Origin: Patulibacter sp. SYSU D01012 | GTDB taxonomy: Bacteria; Actinomycetota; Thermoleophilia; Solirubrobacterales; Solirubrobacteraceae | Direction: 5' to 3' | Assembly (NCBI RefSeq): GCF_017916475.1 | Contig: NZ_JAFMTB010000002.1 | Span: 992,001 to 1,056,000 of the forward strand | Length of the DNA stretch: 64,000 nt | Notes under the pieces: model-generated | The model's database searches: none | What the model was told of the DNA's origin: nothing | Seen by the model: the letters and a program-made list of their open reading frames with translations, nothing else | Translations under genes and position numbers: made by a program | Part shown: in pieces, positions 50,092 to 58,696 of the stretch | How positions within the stretch are numbered: the first letter of the stretch is position 1 | Layout: each line of letters starts with the position of its first letter

Positions 50092-51015
50092 TCAGACGCC
50101 CAGGTAGACGCTGCAGTCGCGCGGCGCGCCGGACTCGAAGCCGAGGAGCCACGCGTCCCGGCGCTCCTCCGGCGTGCCGTGGTGCTGCTCGCTCCCCACC
50201 TCGAAGTCGCCGACGGCCGTGGCGGTGCTCAGGGCCTCCTCGACGTCGCCGGGGTGCAGTCCGCCGGCACGGTAGGCCGACGCGCCCCACGTGCCCGCCA
50301 GGCAGTCGGCGTGCAGCTCGAACGGCTGCGCCGACGTGCCGCGGCGGCGGTCGTCGAACACGCCCTGCTCCTGCTGCACGTCGTGCGCGTACTCGTGGGC
50401 GAGGATGTAGGCGACGCCGAAGTCGCCGACGGCGCGGCCCTGCGCGGCCTCGCCCGGGAACCCGCGGATCGCACCGCGCAGGACGCCGTCGGCGATGCGC
50501 CGCCCGACGTAGATCGTGTCGTCGGCCGGGCAGTAGAACGCGGCGGTGTCGTCCGCCGGCGCCCCGCAGCCCGTCGCGACCCGGCGACCCTCCGGCACCC
50601 AGGTGTACCCGACGCGCGGCTCCCCCAGCCCGGCGGCCCGGTACGTCGTCGTCCAGTACGCGTCGATGCGCCGCAGCGTCTCCGTCAGGAAGGCGTCGAT
50701 CTGGTTCGGCGCGTCGCCGGCCGAGCTCGGCGGGCGCGTGCGCTCGTCGGCCCGCGGGACCGCGCGCTCCAGGTCCTCGAACGCCGCCCGGACCTTCGCC
50801 TGCAGCTGCTCGCCGATGCGGCGGGCGTCCGCCTCGATGTCCTTCGCGTCCGCGCGCACCCGGTCGATCCGCTCCTGCGCGCGCTCGCGCAGCTGGCGGG
50901 TCTGCTCCCGCACGCGCTCCAGGCGGGCGCCCAGGTCGCCGTCCTCCCCGTCGCCACACGCGGGCAGGGCGACGAGCGCGGCGACGAGGATGAGGGCCGT
51001 CCACAGGCGCGACAC
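50092..51015 (-). CDS. Lipoprotein neutral zinc metallopeptidase (YpfJ-like)
   Basis: A 307-residue predicted lipoprotein. The signal ends in a lipobox, ALPAC (Cys at about residue 20). A charged coiled-coil (about 28-95, rich in Arg/Glu/Asp) follows. The peptidase domain is of the putative neutral zinc metallopeptidase family (PF04228): the TIYVG strand, HEYAH at 207-211 (HExxH), FELHADCLAG with the third zinc ligand Glu/His, and HGTPEERRDAW near the end. The GTG at 51015 is chosen because it begins the lipoprotein signal; the open frame extends upstream but without support. The four Cys in the extracytoplasmic part may form disulfides. Substrate unknown. Confidence 0.85.
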   Translation of the reverse strand: MSRLWTALILVAALVALPACGDGEDGDLGARLERVREQTRQLRERAQERIDRVRADAKDIEADARRIGEQLQAKVRAAFEDLERAVPRADERTRPPSSAGDAPNQIDAFLTETLRRIDAYWTTTYRAAGLGEPRVGYTWVPEGRRVATGCGAPADDTAAFYCPADDTIYVGRRIADGVLRGAIRGFPGEAAQGRAVGDFGVAYILAHEYAHDVQQEQGVFDDRRRGTSAQPFELHADCLAGTWGASAYRAGGLHPGDVEEALSTATAVGDFEVGSEQHHGTPEERRDAWLLGFESGAPRDCSVYLGV

Positions 51016-51105
51016 GTGGCGCTGGGTACCCAGCACGGCCCGTCCGCACCCTCCGGCCGTCGCACTCGGCGGTGGCGGCGCGCCGGGCCGGGTAGCGGCA
51101 GGCGC

Positions 51106-51279
51106 ATGAACGTCTGCCCCACCTGCGGCCAGCCGGCGACGAAGGCCTTCCCGCCCGACGAGGGCTGGGAGTGTCGCAACGAGGCGTGCCCCGAGTTCGG
51201 CCAGCCGCTGACCGCCCACGAGCCCGCCCCGGCCGAGCCGCCGTCGCCGCGGGGGCCGCAGACGCCCGAGGAGCGCTGA
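51106..51279 (+). CDS. 57-residue zinc-ribbon-like protein
   Basis: A small protein beginning MNVCPTCGQPATKAF. Cys4 and Cys7 form a CxxC knuckle and Cys23 and Cys28 (ECRNEACPEFG) a second pair, matching a treble-clef/zinc-ribbon pattern; the last 20 residues are Pro/Glu-rich. It lies in a 291-bp gap between the divergent metallopeptidase gene and the DUF4180 gene. The arrangement of four cysteines makes it unlikely to be a chance ORF. No function can be assigned; similar tiny ribbons are often RNA- or protein-binding. Confidence 0.6.
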   Translation: MNVCPTCGQPATKAFPPDEGWECRNEACPEFGQPLTAHEPAPAEPPSPRGPQTPEER

Positions 51280-51305
51280 GGTCCCGGCGCGGACGGGAGC
51301 GCGGG

Positions 51306-51677
51306 TCAGCCGGCCGTCGCTGCGGCCAGCCGGCCGGCCAGCGCGGCGTCGTCCGCGACGAACCACACGGCGCTCCCGCGGTCGCACTCGCGGACGAAGG
51401 CGGCGAACGCCGCGCTGGCGGCCACCGCGGCCGCGACGTCGCCCACGACCGCCAGCCGCACCCGGTACGTCGCGGCCTTCTGGACGAGCTCGCCGGCGCG
51501 GCGCGTGGCGAGGTCGAAGAAGCGCGCGTCGAGCCGCCCGACCGGGATCGCGAGCAGGTCGACGCCCGCGAACGCGGCCGTGCCGATCAGGTCGGCGAGC
51601 TGCTCGTCCGCGACCAGCGCCGGCCCGTCGTCGCGCAGGCGGCCGACCACGACGCCGTGGACCTCCTCGTGCTGCAC
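51306..51677 (-). CDS. DUF4180 family protein
   Basis: A 123-residue protein resembling DUF4180: LADLIGTAAFAGVDLLAIPV, then the family-typical ARFFDLATRRAGELVQKAATYRVRLAVVGD (positions about 50-80) and the end VRECDRGSAVWFVADDAALAGRL. No catalytic residues are known for the family. GTG 51677 is preferred because TACGCT (51685-51690) lies seven bases upstream, the leaderless spacing seen elsewhere here; an ATG at 51701 would add eight residues. It lies 38 bp after the ABC permease stop on the same strand. Confidence 0.75.
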   Translation of the reverse strand: MQHEEVHGVVVGRLRDDGPALVADEQLADLIGTAAFAGVDLLAIPVGRLDARFFDLATRRAGELVQKAATYRVRLAVVGDVAAAVAASAAFAAFVRECDRGSAVWFVADDAALAGRLAAATAG

Positions 51678-51715
51678 GCGCGGGAGCGTACCGACGCCCA
51701 TCGCGCGCGCTCGGC

Positions 51716-52525
51716 CTACCGCCCCATCCGCCGCAGCCCCACGAGGGCGAGCCCGCCGAAGACGGCGACCATCCCCGCCAGCGACGCGAGTCCCGGCCAG
51801 GTGTGCGCCAGGCTCAGGTCGATGCCGGAGACGGTCGCCTGGCGGCCGAGCTCGAGCACGTGCGAGACGGGGTTGATCCGCGCGACGTCCTCCAACCAGC
51901 CCTTCAGCAGCGGCTGCGGCGTGTAGGCGGTCGACAGGAACACGCCGAGGAAGACGCCCATCTGCATGAGCGGCCCCGCCTGCTGCGTGCGGAAGTGGAC
52001 GGCCATCGCGATGCCCCACATCGCGGCGACGGTGCAGAAGCCCGCCGACGCGACGTAGAGCAGCACGACGCCGAGCACGCCGCCCGTCAGGTCCGCGCCG
52101 AGCAGCAGCCCGACGAGCAGGACGAGCGTCACGGGGATCATCGACCGCGTGATGGCCCCCAGGACCGGGCCGAGGATCAGCAGGGGCCGGGCGACGGGCG
52201 CGACGAGCAGGCGGTCGAACCACCCCTGCTCGATGTCGCGCGCCAGGTTGGCGCCGGCGGCGGCGCCCGCGAAGCCCGCGCCCTGCAGGCAGCAGAGCGG
52301 GACGATCCACGACAGGTACGAGTCCGTCGGGAACCCGGGCAGGCCGACGAGCCGGCCGAACTGGCCGCTCGTGCCCAGCAGGAAGACGAGCGGGGCGATC
52401 GAGGTGCCGACGAGGGCGCCGCGCACGCGCGTGACCTCGTTGAGCGAGCGTCGCCAGAACGCCCAGGCGACGCCCCCGGCCGGCGAGTTCGTGCGCCGCG
52501 GCGCGGCGTGCGGACGGCTGCTCAT
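51716..52525 (-). CDS. ABC-2 type exporter permease (second)
   Basis: A 269-residue six-helix permease of the DrrB/ABC-2 type: the ARDIEQGWFDRLLVAPVARPLLILGP amphipathic coupling segment (about residues 95-120) and the PQPLLKGWLEDVARINPVSHVLELGR region before the last helix are typical. Its ATG overlaps the stop of the preceding permease (ATGA). With the other permease and the ATPase it forms a DrrA-DrrB-DrrC-like exporter. Confidence 0.87.
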   Translation of the reverse strand: MSSRPHAAPRRTNSPAGGVAWAFWRRSLNEVTRVRGALVGTSIAPLVFLLGTSGQFGRLVGLPGFPTDSYLSWIVPLCCLQGAGFAGAAAGANLARDIEQGWFDRLLVAPVARPLLILGPVLGAITRSMIPVTLVLLVGLLLGADLTGGVLGVVLLYVASAGFCTVAAMWGIAMAVHFRTQQAGPLMQMGVFLGVFLSTAYTPQPLLKGWLEDVARINPVSHVLELGRQATVSGIDLSLAHTWPGLASLAGMVAVFGGLALVGLRRMGR

Positions 52526-53310
52526 GTGCGGCGGGCCCGGTCGCGGAGGGCCAGGACGGCGAGCGCGGTCATCGCCACCGCCAGGCCGGCGGCGGCGGCG
52601 AGGCCCAGGAGCGGATCGCCCAGGCTGGCGTCGTCCTGGAGCAGCCCGCGGGCGCCCTCGACGACGTACGTCAGCGGGTTGTACGCGGCGACGTCGTGCA
52701 GGGTCGGCGTCAGCAGGTCGCGCGGGAAGAACGCCGGGGCGGTGAAGAGGAACACGAAGACGAAGGGGAAGATCGACTGCATCAGGTTCATGGACCCGGT
52801 GCGGATGGCGATGGCGATCGCCAGGCCGCCGATCCCGACCGCGGTGAGCGCCGCGAGCGCGGCGGCGCCGAGCGCCCCGAGCACCCCGCCCGGGTAGCTC
52901 GCGCCGAAGAGCAGCGCGACGAGCAGGAACCACGCCATCTGCAGGACCGCCAGGCCGAGCGTGCCGGCCAGGCGCCCCAGGACCAGGCTGGAGCGGCGCA
53001 CGGGCGCGGCGAGCAGCCGGTCGAAGAAGCCGCCCTCGATGTCGGACGCCAGGGCGATCCCGCTCGTCAGGCCCGCGAGCAGCGCGCCCTGCAGCAGCGT
53101 GCCGGCGACGACGAAGCCCAGGTAGGAGTGGATGTCCGGGAAGTCGCGCAGGTCGCGGCCCGCGCTCGTGCCCGACGCGATGACGGCCAGCAGCATGAGC
53201 GGCAGCACGAAGGTCGGCATGAGCAGCTGCGCCCGGCGGAACTGGACGCTCAGCGCCCGGCGGCCGAGCGCCGCGACGACGCGCGACTCGCGCGCGGCGC
53301 CGGCGATCAC
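52522..53310 (-). CDS. ABC-2 type exporter permease (first)
   Basis: A 262-residue six-helix ABC-2 permease paralogous to its neighbour: ASDIEGGFFDRLLAAPVRRSSLVLGR coupling segment and FFPRDLLTPTLHDVAAYNPLTYVVEGAR near the last helix. GTG overlaps the stop of the ATPase gene; its stop overlaps the next permease. A frame extending far upstream is an artefact of high GC. Two different permeases imply a heterodimeric channel. Confidence 0.87.
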   Translation of the reverse strand: MIAGAARESRVVAALGRRALSVQFRRAQLLMPTFVLPLMLLAVIASGTSAGRDLRDFPDIHSYLGFVVAGTLLQGALLAGLTSGIALASDIEGGFFDRLLAAPVRRSSLVLGRLAGTLGLAVLQMAWFLLVALLFGASYPGGVLGALGAAALAALTAVGIGGLAIAIAIRTGSMNLMQSIFPFVFVFLFTAPAFFPRDLLTPTLHDVAAYNPLTYVVEGARGLLQDDASLGDPLLGLAAAAGLAVAMTALAVLALRDRARRT

Positions 53311-54314
53311 GCGGGCACCCCGGTGGCCGCGTCGTCCGTCCCGCGCGCCCCGGCGCCCTCGAGGGTCGAGCCCGTGACGGCGGCGAAGACGTCGTCGAGC
53401 GTCGGGCTCTCCACCTCGACGGACTCCACGGCGATCCCGGCGTCGTCCAGCGCGCGGATCGCGACCGGCACGGTGGCCTTGCCGCGTGCGGCGCGGATCG
53501 CCACCCGGGCGGCGCCCGCGCACGGGACGAGCGGGCCGACGGCGGACAGGGCCTCGCGGGCGGCCGCGACGTCGGCGTCGGCGGCCAGGTCGACGTGCAG
53601 CGTCGGGTCGCCGACGTGCGCCTTCAGCTCGGCTGGCGTGCCCTCGGCGACGAGCGACCCGCCGGCGATGATGCCGACGCGGTCCGCCAGCTGCTCGGCC
53701 TCCTCCAGGTACTGCGTGGTCAGGAAGACGGTGGTGCCGTCGTCGTTGAGCCCGCGGACCTCGCGCCACAGCGCCGAGCGGCTCGTCGGGTCCAGGCCGG
53801 TGGTCGGCTCGTCGAGGAACAGCACCTTCGGGCGGTGGACGAGCGCCATCGCCAGGTCCAGGCGGCGCCGCATGCCGCCGGAGTACTGGCCCACGCGGCG
53901 ACCGCCGGCGTCGGTCAGGCCCACCCGATCCAGCAGCTCCTCGGCGCGGGCGCGGGCGGTCGGGCGCGTCATCCCGTGGAGCGCGCCCTGCATGCGCAGC
54001 AGCTCGCGTCCGGTCATGAGCGGGTCGATCGCGGCCTCCTGCAGCGCCACGCCGATGTTGCGGCGCACCGCGTCGGCGTCGGCGACGACGTCGTACCCCG
54101 CCACGCGGGCCTCCCCCGCCGTCGGCTTGAGCAGCGTCACGAGGATCCGCACCGTGGTCGTCTTCCCCGCGCCGTTCGGGCCGAGGAAGCCGTAGATCTC
54201 GCCCTCGCGGACCTCCAGGTCGAGCCCGTCGACGGCCTTGATGCCGCCCCCGAAGGCGCGCTGCAGGCCGCGGACGGCGACGGCGGGTGGTGGTGATGAC
54301 GCTCCGGCGGACAC
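53307..54314 (-). CDS. ABC exporter ATPase, DrrA-like
   Basis: A 335-residue ATPase of the daunorubicin-resistance (DrrA) family: FLGPNGAGKTTT (Walker A), QEAAIDPLMTGREL (Q-loop region), YSGGMRRRLDLAMAL (signature), FLDEPTTGLDP (Walker B) and a C-terminal ~110-residue DrrA-type extension ending TLDDVFAAVTG. It energises export by the two following permeases. GTG start has TACGCT (54321-54326) six bases upstream, so leaderless. The likely cargo is a lipid, glycolipid or antibiotic; nothing here specifies it. Confidence 0.93.
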   Translation of the reverse strand: MSAGASSPPPAVAVRGLQRAFGGGIKAVDGLDLEVREGEIYGFLGPNGAGKTTTVRILVTLLKPTAGEARVAGYDVVADADAVRRNIGVALQEAAIDPLMTGRELLRMQGALHGMTRPTARARAEELLDRVGLTDAGGRRVGQYSGGMRRRLDLAMALVHRPKVLFLDEPTTGLDPTSRSALWREVRGLNDDGTTVFLTTQYLEEAEQLADRVGIIAGGSLVAEGTPAELKAHVGDPTLHVDLAADADVAAAREALSAVGPLVPCAGAARVAIRAARGKATVPVAIRALDDAGIAVESVEVESPTLDDVFAAVTGSTLEGAGARGTDDAATGVPA

Positions 54315-54320
54315 GCAGGG

Positions 54321-54326
54321 AGCGTA
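54321..54326 (-). promoter_or_regulatory. -10 box TACGCT of the ABC exporter operon
   Basis: Minus-strand TACGCT six bases before the GTG at 54314; leaderless geometry for the ATPase-permease-permease operon. Confidence 0.45.
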
Positions 54327-54452
54327 GTGCGGCGGCCGGGCGACCCCGTGACCGCGGGGTGTCCGCGGGCGTCGGCGGTGCGGGGCGTCGTCGCGTCGCG
54401 CGCACGCGCCGGCCGGGGCGCCGCCGTGCGGCGGCGCCCCGGGGCGGGCGGG

Positions 54453-57400
54453 CTAGCGGTCGATCCGCAGCTCGACGCGGCGGTTGGCCGCGCGGCCGGC
54501 CGCCGTGGCGTTCGTCGCCCGCGGCTGCGTGGCGCCGCGCGAGACCAGCGTCGCCTTCGCCTTCACGCCGTGCGCGCGCAGGAACGCGGCCACCGTGCGG
54601 GCGCGGCGCAGGCCGAGGCCCTTCAGGTAGTCGGCGTCGGTCGACGAGCCGTCGGTGTGGCCGACGACGCGGACGGCGACCGCCGTGCCGCGCACCTGCT
54701 GCGCCAGTGCCGTCAGCTGCCGCTTCGCCGCGGCGACGAGGGTCGCCCGGTTGATCGCGAACCCGCCGACGACCGCCGTCGTGCGCTGCGGCACGAGCGT
54801 CGCGGCGCCCGTGGCCTTCAGCGGCTCGCCCTTGACCGGGCGGCCGGTGATGGCGACGGCGACCTTCAGACCGCGCGGCGACCGGCGCAGCAGCGCGCGG
54901 CCCGTGGCGTTGAGCGTCACGGCCACGGTCATCCGGGCGCTGCCGTCGGCCCTGCGGTACTCGCCGGTGCCGACGAGCACGCGACGATCCCCCGCGGCGC
55001 GCGAGGCGGCACGCCCGGGCGCGTCGGCGTACAGGTCGACCTTGCACGACGTCAGCACCGTGCCGGTGATGGCGCAGCCGACGCCCACGCCGTCCTTGCG
55101 GACGGTGATCGTGGCCGCCGACGCGGTGCCCGTCCCGCCGCCGGTGCCCGCGCCGCCGACGATCGTCAGCTTCGGCGCGCTCGTCGGCGCGGCCGCGGGC
55201 GCGGTCGTCGCCGGGGCGGGCGTGGCCGCCGCGGGCGCCGGCGTCGCCGGCTTCGCGGGCGCGGCGGGCTGCTCGGGCGTGGCCGGCTGCGGCGGCGCGA
55301 GGATCGTCCACGCGATGCGGGCCGGCTCGCCGTGGTTGCCCGCCGCGTCGGTCTGCCGGACGAGCAGGACGTGCTCGCCGACGGCCAGGTCGGTCAGCCG
55401 CAGCGGCAGCGTCGTCGTGCTCCAGCCGCCGCCGTCGAGCGCGTGCTCGACCGTGCCGTGCGGCTCGGCCAGGGTGCCGTCGACCTCGGCGGCGGTGTCC
55501 AGGGTGCGCGGCTCGGGGCGCGTGGTGATCGCCGGCGCGGCGGGGCCGGTCCGGTCGACGGTCCAGCGGTACGTCAGGACGTCGCCCGGGTTGCCGTGGC
55601 GGTCCAGCTGGCGCACCTCGGCGACGTGCGGGCCGTCGGTCAGGTCCGTGAGGACGTGCGGCGAGGCGCAGGCCGCCCAGGCGCCGTCGTCCAGGCGGCA
55701 CTCGAAGCCGGAGCCGTCCGGGTCGGCGCCGTCGAACGTCAGCGTGGCGGTCGTCTCGCGCGTGTCGCGCTTCGGGCCGCCGGTCGCCTCCGGGGTGGCG
55801 GGGCCGGTGAAGTCGACGGTGAAGGCGTCCTCGGTGGCGGCGCCGACGTTGCCGGCGACGTCGATCTCGCGGACCTCCACGGCGTGCGGGCCGGCGGTCA
55901 GCCCCGGCAGCCCGGCCGGGGACGAGCAGGGCACCCAGGCGCCCTGGTCCAGGCGGCACTGGAACGTGCCGGCGCCCTCGGGGCCCTCGCCGCGGAACCG
56001 GATCTCGGCGCCGTGCGTGCGGACGACGTCCAGGTCACCGATCAGCGTCGGCTTCGCGGGCGGCGTCGCGTCGTACGTCCACGTGCGGGACGCGGCCTCG
56101 CCGCGGTTGCCGTGCGCGTCGACCTGGCGCACCCGGAAGGCGTAGGTGCCCTCGGGCAGGCCGTCGACCTCGACGCCGCTCTGGCACGCCGCCCAGCCGC
56201 GGACGCCGTCGATCGAGCACTCGAAGCCCGAGCCGTCGGACTCCGCGCCCGTGAAGGCGAACGCGACCTTCGGGGTCTTCACCGACGCGGCGGGCGCGTC
56301 CGTGATCGTCGGCTTCGCCGGGCCGGTGACGTCGACGGTGAACGGCACGTCCCGCGCGTCGCCGCGGTTGCCGGCGGCGTCGGTCTGGCGGACGGAGAAC
56401 GTGTGCTGCCCCGTGGTCAGGCCCGTCAGCGTGGCCGGGGTGGTGCAGGGCACGAAGGTCGCGCTGTCCAGCCGGCACTCGAACGTGCCGCCGGTCTCGC
56501 CGGTGAAGGCGACGTCGAGCGTCGTCGTCGTGACCACGTCACGCAGGTCGGTCGTGACCGTCGGCTGCGCCGGCGCGGTGCGGTCGACCTTCCACGTGAC
56601 GATCGCGGGATCGGACGCGTTGCCGGCCTCGTCGACCTGCCGGACGGAGAAGCGCTTGTCGCCCTCGGCCAGCCCGGTGATGTCGACCGGCGAGCTGCAG
56701 GGCGACCAGGCCGCCCCGTCGGAGCCGAGCCGGCACTCGAAGCCGCCGTGCTGCTCGTCGCCCGTGAAGGCGATGCGGGCGCTCGTCTCCTGCGTCGCCG
56801 CGGGCGGCTTGGCGGTCACGACGGGCGTCGCCGGCGGGGTGGCGTCGAACGTCCAGGCGTGCTCGACGATGGCGCCCAGGTTCTGGGCGGCGTCGATCTG
56901 GCGCACGCGGAAGCTGTGCGGACCCTCGCCGGTCAGGGTCGGCACCTGCGGCGAGGTGCAGGCCGTGAACGCGGCCCCGTCGAGCGAGCACGCGTACGTG
57001 CCGCCCGGCTCCGCGCCGGTCCAGGTCAGCCGCGGCTGCGGGTCGTTGCTGCGCGACGCCGGCTTCTCGCCGAAGGTCGGCTGCGCCGGCGGGTCGGTGT
57101 CGGCGGGCGGCGGCTCCGAGATCGCCTCGGTGATCTCGGACGCCAGCGTGTCCGTCCCCGCCGGGTTGGTGACGGTGCGCACGACGCGGTACCGGTGGCC
57201 GAGGTGAGCGCGGGTGACCGGGAAGGTGGCGGTCGTCACGCCGGTGTCGACGCAGCCGGCGTTCGTGCCGTCGTCGCACTGCTGCCACGAGTAGCTCGTC
57301 TCGAGCGGCGCGGAGCCGATCTCGCCGCCGATCATGTCGAGCGACAGCGTCGAGCCGACCTCGGTGGCGCTGGAGATCTCGGTGAAGGCGAGGTCGGGGA

Positions 57401-58382
57401 CCTGCGCGGGCTGCCAGGCGAGCCCCGTGTACCGCTCGCCGTCGGCGAGCGTGGTGTTCGGCACCTTCGTGGCGCCCGTGCCGTCCCAGTTCGCCGTCCA
57501 GATCGCCCACGCCCCGCTGCGGTCGGACGCGAAGGCCACGCGCGCGCCGTCCGGCGCGATGGCGGCGAAGCGGTCCTGCGCGCCGGGCATGCCGCCGGGC
57601 TCGAGGGTCCGCGGCGTGCTGCTGTTCTCCGCCGAGCTGACGTAGATCGCGTCCTTCCCGGAGTCCTGGTCCAGCGCGTGGTAGGCCAGGCGCGTGCCGT
57701 TCGCCGACAGGGACACCTGCTGCGGGTAGTCCGTCGTCGGGGCGGCGAAGTGCAGGTCCCCGCGCGGCGTCTCGGACGCGCCGTTCTGGACGTAGATGCC
57801 CGGGTCGTCGTTCGCGTCGACGTGCTCGTCCTCGTCGTTGATGAAGGCCAGCCGGTCGCTGCCGGACCATCCGGTGCCGGCGACCGCGTGCAGCCAGAAG
57901 GAGGAGAACCCGTCGTACGGGTTGCCGATGTGCACGCCGGCTCGCGGGGTGCCCCAGGCGTACGTCAGACCGTCCGGCGAGACCGAGGGTCCGAGGATCG
58001 CGGCGTTCGGGTCGCTGTCGCTCTCGGTCGCCGACTCGACGAGCTTCCCCGTCCAGGGGTTGACGTCGAACAGCGTGGTCCGGTTGGGGGTGATCAGCAC
58101 GCGGTTGCCGTCCGAGCTCCAGGCCGAGACGGTGCCGAAGACGTCGTCGCCGTCCTGCTTGATCGGGGCGGCGTGCGTGCCGTCGCGCCAGATCGTGCCC
58201 GTGCGCTGGGTGCTGGTGCTGAAGGCGAGGGCCCCGTTCTGGGCGCCCATCGTCCAGCGCGGGATGGCCGGTGGCGCGGCGGCGGAGGCGGCGCCCGGGA
58301 GCAGGCAGGCGGCGGCGAGCAGACCGCCGAGCGCCGTGGTGGTGGCCCGCGTCAGACGGCGGGACCTCGGAGTTCGGGACAT
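54453..58382 (-). CDS. Giant secreted beta-propeller / seven-repeat / OmpA-like protein
   Basis: A 1309-residue exported protein. Signal peptide about 1-36. A TolB/PD40-like beta-propeller spans about 40-310 (repeated SDGNRVLI, SPDGLTYAWG, APDGARVAFASDRSGAW motifs). An Ig-like segment with two Cys follows, then seven tandem Ig-like repeats of about 85 residues (about 430-1027), each with FECRLD-type and WxPC cysteines plus an RVRQxDxxGN motif. Repeat 7 has lost its cysteines. A Pro/Ala linker leads to an OmpA-like domain (about 1205-1309: VVGHTDG, LGLRRARTVAAFL, ANRRVELRID) expected to bind peptidoglycan. The ATG at 58382 begins the signal peptide. It is probably a wall-anchored surface protein; ligand unknown. 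Monocistronic. Confidence 0.87.
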   Translation of the reverse strand: MSRTPRSRRLTRATTTALGGLLAAACLLPGAASAAAPPAIPRWTMGAQNGALAFSTSTQRTGTIWRDGTHAAPIKQDGDDVFGTVSAWSSDGNRVLITPNRTTLFDVNPWTGKLVESATESDSDPNAAILGPSVSPDGLTYAWGTPRAGVHIGNPYDGFSSFWLHAVAGTGWSGSDRLAFINDEDEHVDANDDPGIYVQNGASETPRGDLHFAAPTTDYPQQVSLSANGTRLAYHALDQDSGKDAIYVSSAENSSTPRTLEPGGMPGAQDRFAAIAPDGARVAFASDRSGAWAIWTANWDGTGATKVPNTTLADGERYTGLAWQPAQVPDLAFTEISSATEVGSTLSLDMIGGEIGSAPLETSYSWQQCDDGTNAGCVDTGVTTATFPVTRAHLGHRYRVVRTVTNPAGTDTLASEITEAISEPPPADTDPPAQPTFGEKPASRSNDPQPRLTWTGAEPGGTYACSLDGAAFTACTSPQVPTLTGEGPHSFRVRQIDAAQNLGAIVEHAWTFDATPPATPVVTAKPPAATQETSARIAFTGDEQHGGFECRLGSDGAAWSPCSSPVDITGLAEGDKRFSVRQVDEAGNASDPAIVTWKVDRTAPAQPTVTTDLRDVVTTTTLDVAFTGETGGTFECRLDSATFVPCTTPATLTGLTTGQHTFSVRQTDAAGNRGDARDVPFTVDVTGPAKPTITDAPAASVKTPKVAFAFTGAESDGSGFECSIDGVRGWAACQSGVEVDGLPEGTYAFRVRQVDAHGNRGEAASRTWTYDATPPAKPTLIGDLDVVRTHGAEIRFRGEGPEGAGTFQCRLDQGAWVPCSSPAGLPGLTAGPHAVEVREIDVAGNVGAATEDAFTVDFTGPATPEATGGPKRDTRETTATLTFDGADPDGSGFECRLDDGAWAACASPHVLTDLTDGPHVAEVRQLDRHGNPGDVLTYRWTVDRTGPAAPAITTRPEPRTLDTAAEVDGTLAEPHGTVEHALDGGGWSTTTLPLRLTDLAVGEHVLLVRQTDAAGNHGEPARIAWTILAPPQPATPEQPAAPAKPATPAPAAATPAPATTAPAAAPTSAPKLTIVGGAGTGGGTGTASAATITVRKDGVGVGCAITGTVLTSCKVDLYADAPGRAASRAAGDRRVLVGTGEYRRADGSARMTVAVTLNATGRALLRRSPRGLKVAVAITGRPVKGEPLKATGAATLVPQRTTAVVGGFAINRATLVAAAKRQLTALAQQVRGTAVAVRVVGHTDGSSTDADYLKGLGLRRARTVAAFLRAHGVKAKATLVSRGATQPRATNATAAGRAANRRVELRIDR

Positions 58383-58459
58383 GGTCCCCGGTCTCTCGGC
58401 CGACCCGGCTCCGACTGAACGCCGTCCGTCCGATCGTCCAACGCCCCCCCCCACGACGA

Positions 58460-58489
58460 CGAAGGGCGCCTCCGGAGAGACGCCCTTCG
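58460..58489 (-). terminator. Hairpin after tRNA-fMet
   Basis: Perfect 9-bp stem CGAAGGGCG/CGCCCTTCG with an 12-base loop, starting nine bases downstream of the tRNA 3' end in its direction of transcription. No T-tract. Likely tRNA terminator, also upstream of the giant surface-protein gene. Confidence 0.5.
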
Positions 58490-58497
58490 TTCCTGAG

Positions 58498-58571
<74 letters not shown>

Positions 58572-58696
58572 CCGCTTGGGTCATGGACCTTAGCACCACG
58601 GCAACATGCGTGTCGCGTGCCCGGCCGCCCCGGGCGCCCGCCGCGGACTGACGGCCTCGTGCGGGGCGCGACCGGGCGGGTCCCCCGCTCCCGCGG

